From the NCBI GenBank assembly GCA_017470605.1, contig JAFUYH010000021.1, positions 62,001-126,000 on the forward strand: a stretch of 64,000 bases of DNA, written 5' to 3'. This document shows, one piece after another, positions 33,535 to 40,620 of the stretch; the stretch's first letter is position 1; each line of letters begins with the position of its first letter. Position numbers and translations under genes: made by a program. Source of the DNA: Treponema sp. (lineage in GTDB: Bacteria; Spirochaetota; Spirochaetia; Treponematales; Treponemataceae). The notes beneath the pieces are model-generated. The model did no database searches, was not told the origin of the DNA, and was given only the letters and a program-made list of their open reading frames with translations.

Positions 33535-33557
33535 ATTGTCGGGCTTGACCCGACAAT
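33535..33557. repeat. Palindromic repeat adjoining the aspS stop codon
   Basis: ATTGTCGGG and CCCGACAAT with loop CTTGA, directly abutting the aspS TAG. This GTCGGGCTTGACCCGAC type of palindrome is a common dispersed repeat in several bacterial groups (established). No T-run on the aspS strand, so it is not a standard terminator. Confidence 0.6.
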
Positions 33558-35429
33558 CTACTCTTTCTCAACATCGTAAACATTGATGTGAAGGTCTTTG
33601 AGCTGCTGCTCATCAACCGGACTTGGACATTCGTCCATAGGAGATGCCGCTAAGTTATTCTTAGGGAAGGCAATTACCTCGTGGATGGACTCTTCATGGC
33701 ACATGAGCATGATGAGGCGGTCGAGTCCTGGGGCAATTCCTCCGTGTGGCGGAGCACCAAACTTAAAGGCCTGAACCAGGAAGCCGAATGCCTTCTGGGC
33801 ACGCTCTTCGCTGTAACCAACAATTTTGAAAATGCGCTGCTGCAATGCCGGGTCATTAATACGCATTGAGCCGGAAGCAAGCTCGTAACCGTTCAAAACT
33901 AAGTCGTAAAGGTCGCCCTTTACTGCGCCAGGGTCGCTTTCCAGTGTATCCCAATACTGCTTCTGAGGAAGTGTGAACATGTGGTGTTCTGTTTCCCACT
34001 TATTTTCTTCTTCGTTCCATGCAAAGTATGGGAAGTCGATAATCCATGCAAAGTGGAATTCATCCTTTGGATTATAGAGGTTGAGGTCCTTACCAAGCTG
34101 CTTGCGGACTGCACCAAGTGCTGTACAAGCAAGCTGCCAGTTTTCGTCGCTTACAAAAAGGATAAGGTCGTTCTTTTCTGCGCCAAGTTTAGAACAGATT
34201 TCGGCTTCTTTTCCGGCATAGAACTTTGAGATTCCGCCTTCGAACTGAACCGCGTCGGTGGTTGCGGTCCCTGAGCCTGTCGAAGGGGTCGAAACCACCT
34301 TCATCCAAGCCAGGCCCTTTGCCTTATAAGTTTTTGCAACTTCTTCCAGGGCTTCAATATTTTTGCGTGAATATTTGTCTGCAACGTTCTTTACAACGAG
34401 GGCCTTGAGACCAGAGCGTTTGTGGCGTTGAATGTCGCGGCCTGCGTTTGCAGCCCCTGCCTTAAATGCATTGAAGTCAGCCAAATCAGCCATGAAAGCG
34501 GCATCCTGCATCTTCATGTCAAAACGCAAATCAGGCTTATCGCTTCCGTACCAGTCAAAAGCATCTTCCCAGGCAATGCGGTCAAACTTTGCCGGCAAAT
34601 CATAGTTCAAAGTCTTTTTGAAGATGTAGCCCATCATGCCTTCAGTTGTCGAAAGAACCTCTTCGCGGTTTGTGAAAGACATTTCCATATCAATCTGAGT
34701 GAACTCAGGCTGGCGGTCTCCGCGGGCATCTTCATCGCGGTAGCAGCGGGCAATCTGGAAGTATTTATCAAAACCAGAAACCATTAAAAGCTGCTTGTAA
34801 AGCTGAGGGCTCTGTGGAAGGGAATAGAATTTTCCAGGATGAACACGTGAAGGAACGAGATAGTCGCGGGCTCCTTCCGGTGTAGATTTAATAAAGGTTG
34901 GAGTTTCAATCTCCAGGAAGCCTTTTGATGTAAGGTACTCACGTGTAGCAAAAGCAACCTGACTGCGCAAAATGATATTGTGCTGCATAGGGTCGCGGCG
35001 CAAATCAAGATAGCGGTACTTAAGGCGCAAATCTTCATTTGCAACTACGAGAGTTCCGTCCTTCTGGCGAACCTCTTCGATAGAGAAAGGAAGCTCCTGA
35101 GAGGTTGTGAAAATCTCAATATCACTTGCTTCAACTTCAATTTCACCGGTTGCCATATCGGCATTAATATCTTTATCAGCGCGGGCATTTACAATGCCTT
35201 CAACTGCGATACAATATTCACTCTTAAGGCTGGCAGCAATTTTTTTTACATCATCACTAGCCTTATCGCCAACCATTACCTGAGTAATTCCATAGCGGTC
35301 GCGAAGACGAATAAACAAAAGACCGCCCAAGTCACGGGTGCGGCTTACCCAACCGTTCAAAACAACTTTCTTACCAACATCACTCTTGCGAAGCTCGCCG
35401 CAGGTGACTGTACGCTTTGTATTTTCCAT
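33558..35429 (-). CDS. aspS: Aspartyl-tRNA synthetase with a palindromic-repeat insertion
   Basis: Class II synthetase charging tRNA-Asp (or Asp/Asn). 623 residues. N-terminal OB fold ('VVLNGWVSRTRDLGGLLFIR'), 'ETPTFIKSTPEGARDYLVPS', flipping loop/motif 2 'QIARCYRDEDARGDRQPEFT', 'QIDMEMSF', the GAD insertion domain and motif 3 'GIAPGLDRLIMLM' with 'NNLAASPMDECPSPV' at the end. The GAD region contains a foreign stretch 'VVSTPSTGSGTATT' (~375-390) encoded by a 43-bp inverted-repeat element. I start at the second ATG; the first lies within the apparent -10 (TAAAAT). Confidence 0.94.
   Translation of the reverse strand: MENTKRTVTCGELRKSDVGKKVVLNGWVSRTRDLGGLLFIRLRDRYGITQVMVGDKASDDVKKIAASLKSEYCIAVEGIVNARADKDINADMATGEIEVEASDIEIFTTSQELPFSIEEVRQKDGTLVVANEDLRLKYRYLDLRRDPMQHNIILRSQVAFATREYLTSKGFLEIETPTFIKSTPEGARDYLVPSRVHPGKFYSLPQSPQLYKQLLMVSGFDKYFQIARCYRDEDARGDRQPEFTQIDMEMSFTNREEVLSTTEGMMGYIFKKTLNYDLPAKFDRIAWEDAFDWYGSDKPDLRFDMKMQDAAFMADLADFNAFKAGAANAGRDIQRHKRSGLKALVVKNVADKYSRKNIEALEEVAKTYKAKGLAWMKVVSTPSTGSGTATTDAVQFEGGISKFYAGKEAEICSKLGAEKNDLILFVSDENWQLACTALGAVRKQLGKDLNLYNPKDEFHFAWIIDFPYFAWNEEENKWETEHHMFTLPQKQYWDTLESDPGAVKGDLYDLVLNGYELASGSMRINDPALQQRIFKIVGYSEERAQKAFGFLVQAFKFGAPPHGGIAPGLDRLIMLMCHEESIHEVIAFPKNNLAASPMDECPSPVDEQQLKDLHINVYDVEKE
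34257..34299. repeat. 43-bp palindromic element inserted in frame in aspS
   Basis: Outer arms GGTGGTT and AACCACC; core contains CCCTGAGCCTGTCGAAGGG, a widely dispersed bacterial palindrome family. It is translated as part of AspRS. Confidence 0.65.
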
Positions 35430-35479
35430 AGTAAAAATCATTTTAGCGTTATGAAAGAAGTTTTACAAGAATTTACAGT

Positions 35480-38158
35480 TTAATACTCCAATTCATACCA
35501 AAGTGTGCCGTCTTCTGCTCCAAGTTCTAGTTTTTTAACAGAAGATTTAATGCTTCCGTCAGAGTTCAGAAGATTCAGTTTCCACTTTTTTTCCGCTATG
35601 CCAGCAGGAAGAATTAGCTGACCTTTACTGCCCAGAGCAAGTGCAAGTTTTCCGGCTCCAGAATACAATGTGGAAAGTTTTACATTATCTCGGGTCAAGG
35701 CAGGTTTTGAACCGCCCCTGCTTTTTGTTCCGTATTCATATAAGCCTTCACCAGAATTTCCACTCCAGCTGCATGAAAAAATCAGCCATTTATTATCGCC
35801 GCTTTTTACCCCAAGAAGAGAAGCAAAGTCATCTTGCGGAGAAAAAGAAAGACTTAAAGCGGATTTATCCAGACTGCCAGACAGAGGATTTACTCCAGGC
35901 ATCGTTACACTTGCAAAAACCTCTTCGTTTTCAAAAATAAAACTGCCTTCTTTGGCATTCCAGCTAAGCCCGCCGGCGCCTTCTTCTTTTCCAGCGGCAT
36001 CACTGCCCCCGGTGCCTGTTCCACGGCCGCTAGCCTCTCCCAAAGAAAAACCTATCCTGCTGTTCAGAGAGTCTTCCGGCCGTGCCCCGAACCTTACCGC
36101 AGGCGCTACATTCCAGGTCTGCCCGAAAGAAGCAATTATTTCCATTTCATTTTTGGTTTCCAGAGGGTAAGAAATCACTTTTTCCAGTGGCTTTATCTTG
36201 AATTCGCGGAAAATTCTTGCCGCTACAGGTGCCCCCGCAATTTTTGCCGGATTAGAATCCTGATTAAAATACCCGGTAATTCTGGCTTTTTCTGCCTTGC
36301 GTTCACTAACTTCATAGCAGAAAGAATAAATGCAGTCCCAGTCCTGAAGGCTCGCAAAAACAGCCAGCATAGGCATCATTTCTGCAGAAAACTGATTAGG
36401 ATAAGGGTGGTCGTACTCAGTCACGGAATAAGGTTTGCCGAACACCCTTGTAGTTGCCAGACTTGCCAGAGTTCCGCCGTCCTGAGCCTGTGTAAGGCTT
36501 CTGTTCTGAACATAAAAATCTTTTGCGTTCCAGCTGTCTACGGGGAAAATAGGATGATTCCAGTAGGCATGTGAATCTACCACGTCAAATTCGGCCATTA
36601 CAGAAACCGGGGCGCAAGGAAGAGCCGTTCCAAAAGTAAGAGCCTTTACGCCCAGAGTCTTTTTAAGATAGTCATTCATGCTTTTCCAGTAATCTGATTC
36701 AATTTCGTAAAGAAATTGTGTTACCAGCATCCTGTATTCCATAGGAAGAATCCTGTAATCATCTGATGAAGGAAATTTCACGTAAGCAGCCGCCTGATTG
36801 CCAGACACCTCGGCTGCTCCGGCTGCCCCCCGCACCGCAGGGGCCCCTCGCCCCTCAGCCCCCAGCCCCTCAGCAACTCCTTCCAGTTTCTTTACATATT
36901 CAATGCTGCCGCCCTTTACCAGCTTCACGTCTGAAAATTCAAATGTAATCCCGGCACTTTTTCCCATATCTCCAAAAGTGAGTCTTGGCTTTTCATCTGC
37001 CTGCAAAGGAATAAAGGCAAATGTAAAATCCTGCCATTTTTTATCAAGCTCAAACCTTTTGGAAAATCCCAGATTTGACCAGGGTTCATGATTCATCATT
37101 ACAGAAATACTTGCCTTGCATTGCTCAGACGCTTTTGCCTTAAAAGTTACGGTATAGAGCTGATTTGCTTCAATCTTAAAACCATATAAATCATACTGAA
37201 TGTGCCAGCCTTCAGAACCGTTTGCCCTTACCTTAATTCTGGCATTGCCTTTTTCTTCCGTTAAATCTGCCTTAGCACCCTGATGCTGTTCCAGATTTCC
37301 CTTTCCAGAAAGCAGACTGGCACTTTCTGCTTCAGAAATATTGTATTTTTCATTCAGATTTGAATAGTTCAGGCCCTTTTTTAAAAGAAATTCATTCCAT
37401 TTGTCTTCCAAATCATAAGTCATAATGGAAGGCATTCTGTCCAGCACGCCGTCAAAATAACCTTTGAACATACTGTTTTCATTGTTAATTTCTACAAAGG
37501 CAACTGCCGGATCCTGGGCATAAGTGAGTCCTGTATAAGGATTTTTGTGATTCAGAATTTTTTCTGCATATCTTTTCTGGTCTTCTCTGGCAAGTTCATT
37601 CCAAAAACCATAGCAGTGAAGGTCTTTCCAGTCTGAAACCTGACGGATTTCCTGAGGAAAGTTGTTTTCAGAATCAGGTCTGATTGAACGTCCTGTTAAA
37701 AGATTGATGTTACTGTAAATTCCGTTTTTCTTAAGTTCATAAAAGAATTTATCAAAACGTTCAAAAGCCTTTTCATTAAAAGTAACGGTGTGGTTTGTAT
37801 AATCATGCTTAAAAAAGCAGTCAGCCCAGTCTGAATCTGTATGATGAAAGCGTATGCAGTTAATTCCCTGAGCCGCCAGTGTTTCTGCCCAGTAAGCGGC
37901 ATCTTCTACAGGCGGAAAAGACGAAAGATTTGTTCCAAAAATTCTGATTCTTTTGCCGGCGGCATAAAGGTGGCCGTCTTTGCCAACAGAAATCCTTTCT
38001 TTTTCTGTAATGGGCGTGTTAAGGTAGGAGGCATCCATTTCAGAACCGCTTTTAGGGCGGGCATAAAATCCGAATGGCTTAAAATCTGATTTGAATTCTG
38101 CGGCAAATGCAGAAACAGCAAGCATGATGAAAATTTGAAATGCGATTATCTTTTTCAT
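35480..38158 (-). CDS. Large secreted GH5-like (clan A) glycoside hydrolase with inserted CBM
   Basis: 892 residues; signal peptide 'IIAFQIFIMLAVSAFAAE'. A TIM-barrel hydrolase is indicated by 'KRIRIFGTNLSSFPP', 'GINCIRFHHTDSDW', acid/base Glu in 'VAFVEINNENSMF' (~223) and nucleophile Glu in 'PYSVTEYDHPYP' (~580). Between them sits a ~140-residue beta-sandwich (~285-430; 'LYTVTFKAKASEQCKASISV', 'FEFSDVKLVKGGS') like CBM4/9. Two GC-rich, Gly/Ala-rich stretches (~433-465 'GLGAEGRGAPAVRGAAGAAE' and ~705-730 'GRGTGTGGSDAAGKEEGAGG') look inserted. The C-terminus is a beta domain. Acts on a plant beta-glycan, substrate unresolved. Monocistronic. Confidence 0.8.
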   Translation of the reverse strand: MKKIIAFQIFIMLAVSAFAAEFKSDFKPFGFYARPKSGSEMDASYLNTPITEKERISVGKDGHLYAAGKRIRIFGTNLSSFPPVEDAAYWAETLAAQGINCIRFHHTDSDWADCFFKHDYTNHTVTFNEKAFERFDKFFYELKKNGIYSNINLLTGRSIRPDSENNFPQEIRQVSDWKDLHCYGFWNELAREDQKRYAEKILNHKNPYTGLTYAQDPAVAFVEINNENSMFKGYFDGVLDRMPSIMTYDLEDKWNEFLLKKGLNYSNLNEKYNISEAESASLLSGKGNLEQHQGAKADLTEEKGNARIKVRANGSEGWHIQYDLYGFKIEANQLYTVTFKAKASEQCKASISVMMNHEPWSNLGFSKRFELDKKWQDFTFAFIPLQADEKPRLTFGDMGKSAGITFEFSDVKLVKGGSIEYVKKLEGVAEGLGAEGRGAPAVRGAAGAAEVSGNQAAAYVKFPSSDDYRILPMEYRMLVTQFLYEIESDYWKSMNDYLKKTLGVKALTFGTALPCAPVSVMAEFDVVDSHAYWNHPIFPVDSWNAKDFYVQNRSLTQAQDGGTLASLATTRVFGKPYSVTEYDHPYPNQFSAEMMPMLAVFASLQDWDCIYSFCYEVSERKAEKARITGYFNQDSNPAKIAGAPVAARIFREFKIKPLEKVISYPLETKNEMEIIASFGQTWNVAPAVRFGARPEDSLNSRIGFSLGEASGRGTGTGGSDAAGKEEGAGGLSWNAKEGSFIFENEEVFASVTMPGVNPLSGSLDKSALSLSFSPQDDFASLLGVKSGDNKWLIFSCSWSGNSGEGLYEYGTKSRGGSKPALTRDNVKLSTLYSGAGKLALALGSKGQLILPAGIAEKKWKLNLLNSDGSIKSSVKKLELGAEDGTLWYELEY

Positions 38159-38197
38159 ATTTTATATTTTCAGTTTAAATAACCGCATTGTCAACAT

Positions 38198-39100
38198 TTA
38201 TGCTCCCAGGAAGAAGAGGGAGAAGAAGATGTAAACGCTGCCAAAAAGCATAAGAATGTTTCCAATCAGATGCATGTAGGCAACTTTTCTAAGACTGTAG
38301 AAAACAAGACCAATCAGATAGAAGGCACCGCCCAGAATCAGCATTGTAAAACTTTGTGTTGGCAGTGTAGTGTAAAGGCGGCTTGCAAAAATAGTGCCGG
38401 AAAAACCAGCTACGGCACAGAGTATTATATTCAGCTTTTCATATTTGCGGCCTGCAATTGCATAGAACAAGGCTCCCACAATAACCATAGCCCATACAAA
38501 GCCGAAGAGAATCCAGCCTTTTATTCCCTGAATCTTTGTAATTGTATAAACGCTGTAGCCAAAACCAATGATAAGGAAGGTCCAGACATGGGCAAGACGG
38601 TTAAAGACTGTTTTTGCGTTAAAGTTTGTAAGGGCGTGCTGCAAAAGAGAAAAGAGGTACATCAGAATCATTGAAGCACCAAAGAGCGTATAGAAAACTG
38701 TGGTTGTGTTTACATAGTCGTCCAACTGGCGTACTGCAACTGTATCAAGAACGGCTGTGGCGGCAATAAAAAGGGTTGCTCCAATTCCCTGAACAATGGA
38801 ACTTGCAATTTCTTCCGGCAGGGTAAGAGGACGCAGTTTTTTTGAGGCAGCTATGATTTTCTTTTCATTTTCAATTTTCTTTTCTGCCTTGCGTTTTGCC
38901 TTTTCAGACTTTGCGTAGTCGGCAGCGGCATATTTAGCTTTAAGGCGTTCCGGGTCTTCAGCATACTGAATGTTAATATCCTGTACGGCCTTTTCATAAT
39001 CAGCCTTAAGCTGCACAAGTCGTCTGTGTTTTTTTGCTTTTAATGATTTTAATGTGGATTTTCTGACTGCTTTCTGGGCAATATCATCTTGTCGTGACAT
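38198..39100 (-). CDS. Hemolysin III / PAQR-type membrane protein with charged N-terminal extension
   Basis: 300 residues. The C-terminal two thirds has about seven membrane segments and the HlyIII/YqfA pattern ('PEEIASSIVQGIGATLFIAA', 'LMYLFSLLQHALTNFNAKTV', 'HVWTFLIIGFGYSVY', final 'KVAYMHLIGNILMLFGSVYI'). The metal-site Ser/His/Asp set of the PAQR superfamily appears partly kept ('LQHAL', 'AHVW', 'MHLIGN'). The first ~90 residues are an unusual Lys/Ala/Glu-rich cytoplasmic coiled region. Start chosen at MSRQDD with GAGAGG 6 bases upstream; a longer frame reaches into the upstream methyltransferase gene. Family function in bacteria is uncertain; haemolysis is not implied. Confidence 0.82.
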   Translation of the reverse strand: MSRQDDIAQKAVRKSTLKSLKAKKHRRLVQLKADYEKAVQDINIQYAEDPERLKAKYAAADYAKSEKAKRKAEKKIENEKKIIAASKKLRPLTLPEEIASSIVQGIGATLFIAATAVLDTVAVRQLDDYVNTTTVFYTLFGASMILMYLFSLLQHALTNFNAKTVFNRLAHVWTFLIIGFGYSVYTITKIQGIKGWILFGFVWAMVIVGALFYAIAGRKYEKLNIILCAVAGFSGTIFASRLYTTLPTQSFTMLILGGAFYLIGLVFYSLRKVAYMHLIGNILMLFGSVYIFFSLFFLGA

Positions 39101-39141
39101 GAAAAACCTCTCTTTTACTTTCAGATATTTATACTTTACAT

Positions 39142-39160
39142 AATGACATTTTTTGTCATT
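39142..39160. repeat. Small hairpin between methyltransferase and hemolysin III genes
   Basis: AATGACA and TGTCATT with five Ts between; includes the methyltransferase stop codon. No T-run follows on the gene strand, so its role is unclear. Confidence 0.35.
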
Positions 39161-39932
39161 TATGTCGAGAGCTGATTTCGTAAAGAAGGATGCCTGCCGC
39201 AACAGAAACGTTCAGGCTGTCTATTTTTCCGCAGGTGGGAATGGAAACTATCTGGTCGCATTTTTTTTCCAGAAGTTCTGCAATTCCTGTTCCTTCGCTG
39301 CCCATTATAAGGGCTGTTTTTGCAGGGAATTCAATCTGACGGCAGGATTTTCCGCCGGCATCTGCACCGTAAATCCAGAATCCTGCATCTTTAAGTTTTT
39401 CTGCGGCTCGTACAAGGTTGTTTACAATGCAGCATTTTACCCAGGCATTTGCCCCTGCACTGGAACGTGCAACAACTTCGTTTCCGCTGATGTCGCTTAC
39501 GCTTTTATTTTCCGGGATAATAACCAAATCAATGCCAAACTGGTCGCAGCTTCTAAGGATTGCGCCCACATTATGAGGGTCAGTTACGCAGTCCAGAATT
39601 ACAACAGTCTGTTTTTCTTCACTGTCTTTGTTCCGGGCAAGTTTGAGCCAGGTGTCAAAATCAAGGATATTTTCTGTGCTCTTTTTTCCGCCTTCTGCAG
39701 ACATTACAATGCCGCGGTGGTTGCGCAGGGCTTCTTCCAAAGAAGAAACCATTTCGTCCAGTTTTGAGTCTGCAACCTGTTCTGCCTTTATTCCAGCCTG
39801 ACTGGCGGCAGCAAGAATTTTCTTAACGCGCGGGCCAGCCTTGCTGTAATAAAGTTTAAAAACCCCGGCGCCCCCCAAAGAGGAAACTGCGCGAATCTTT
39901 TCTTCTATTGAATGAAAACCTGTTATAATCAA
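39156..39932 (-). CDS. rlmB: TrmH/SpoU family 2'-O-ribose RNA methyltransferase (RlmB-like)
   Basis: 258 residues. An N-terminal L30e-like substrate-binding domain (~1-90, 'GFHSIEEKIRAV', 'KLYYSKAGPRVKKILAAA') precedes a SPOUT catalytic domain with all three motifs: 'ILDCVTDPHNVGAILRSCDQ' (motif 1), 'ALIMGSEGTGI' (motif 2) and 'IPTCGKIDSLNVSVAAGILL' (motif 3). Uses S-adenosylmethionine to methylate a ribose 2'-OH in rRNA or tRNA; the RlmB assignment (23S G2251) is by layout only. The start is TTG with GTGAGG 5 bases upstream. Downstream on the same strand is hemolysin III. The extreme N-terminal region has a GC-rich patch. Confidence 0.85.
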   Translation of the reverse strand: MIITGFHSIEEKIRAVSSLGGAGVFKLYYSKAGPRVKKILAAASQAGIKAEQVADSKLDEMVSSLEEALRNHRGIVMSAEGGKKSTENILDFDTWLKLARNKDSEEKQTVVILDCVTDPHNVGAILRSCDQFGIDLVIIPENKSVSDISGNEVVARSSAGANAWVKCCIVNNLVRAAEKLKDAGFWIYGADAGGKSCRQIEFPAKTALIMGSEGTGIAELLEKKCDQIVSIPTCGKIDSLNVSVAAGILLYEISSRHK

Positions 39933-39977
39933 AGCAACCTCACTTTGCTACCGCCCGCCACACACGGGGCACGCCAC

Positions 39978-40033
39978 ACGAGTTTGCGAAGCAAACTCGT
40001 TGCGGAAGATAAGCCGGAGGCTTATCTTCCGCA
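39978..40033. repeat. Two back-to-back perfect palindromes at the 3' end of the SEC-C gene
   Basis: First: ACGAGTTTGC, loop GAA, GCAAACTCGT (10-bp stem). Immediately after: TGCGGAAGATAAGCC, loop GGA, GGCTTATCTTCCGCA (15-bp stem, 40001-40033). The second contains the stop codon and last codons of the SEC-C gene. Confidence 0.75.
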
Positions 40034-40519
40034 GCATTGCTTGTATTTTTTACCGCTTCCGCATGGGCAAGGGTCGTTGCGGCCAACTTTTGCACCAACA
40101 CGCTTTACAGTTGTAGGAATAACGTTTCCTGCAACGTATTTCCAGTCGCCGTCAATATTCTTGAACAAAGAAATTTCGTGGTGAATGTCATGCATCTGGT
40201 GAAGAGTGTAGTCAGCTTCAAATTCAACAATCTGTTCGTCTTCTTTTTCGCCTTTTTCTGTGCGCAGGATTTTAAGACCATTCCACTGAGATTCGCGGCT
40301 CCAGTCTTCTGTAGCCTTTCTGTCAATTTCTGCAATACCATCACCTTCTTCGCAAGAATTGATGATGTAGTCAATTTCGTGTTTTACATAAGAAGTGTAG
40401 CGGGCACGCATACATGCTTCTGCAGAAGGAGCTTTAATAGTTCCACGGATAATCGGTTCGCAGCATTCGCCGTATTTTTTTCCTGAACCGCAAGGACATA
40501 AATCATTATTTGTACTCAT
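40022..40519 (-). CDS. YchJ-like protein with N- and C-terminal SEC-C zinc motifs
   Basis: 165 residues. Both ends carry a SEC-C metal-binding motif: '[16 protein letters not shown]' at the N-terminus and '[18 protein letters not shown]' at the C-terminus. The middle ('[20 protein letters not shown]', 'WNGLKIL', '[19 protein letters not shown]') is the NTF2-like core of the UPF0225/YchJ family. SEC-C motifs bind zinc and in SecA mediate contact with SecB and ribosomes; the role of YchJ proteins is not established. A TATACT box is 8 bases before the ATG with no ribosome site. The final codons overlap a 15-bp palindrome. Confidence 0.87.
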   Translation of the reverse strand: MSTNNDLCPCGSGKKYGECCEPIIRGTIKAPSAEACMRARYTSYVKHEIDYIINSCEEGDGIAEIDRKATEDWSRESQWNGLKILRTEKGEKEDEQIVEFEADYTLHQMHDIHHEISLFKNIDGDWKYVAGNVIPTTVKRVGAKVGRNDPCPCGSGKKYKQCCGR

Positions 40520-40527
40520 AATTAAAA

Positions 40528-40533
40528 AGTATA
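40528..40533 (-). promoter_or_regulatory. -10 box of the SEC-C gene, leaderless configuration
   Basis: TATACT on the minus strand, 8-base gap to the ATG, no ribosome site. Confidence 0.42.
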
Positions 40534-40620
40534 GCGAATATGCATATTTTTGTCTTGTTTTCTTGAAAAATATTGAATATATGCTAAAATATCTGTGATA
40601 ATTTTTAAAAAGGGGGAGTT

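Noticed and set aside
39142..39160. AATGACA/TGTCATT hairpin as terminator of the methyltransferase gene
   Set aside because: No T-run follows on the gene strand and the stem is AT-rich; a regulatory or chance palindrome is as likely.
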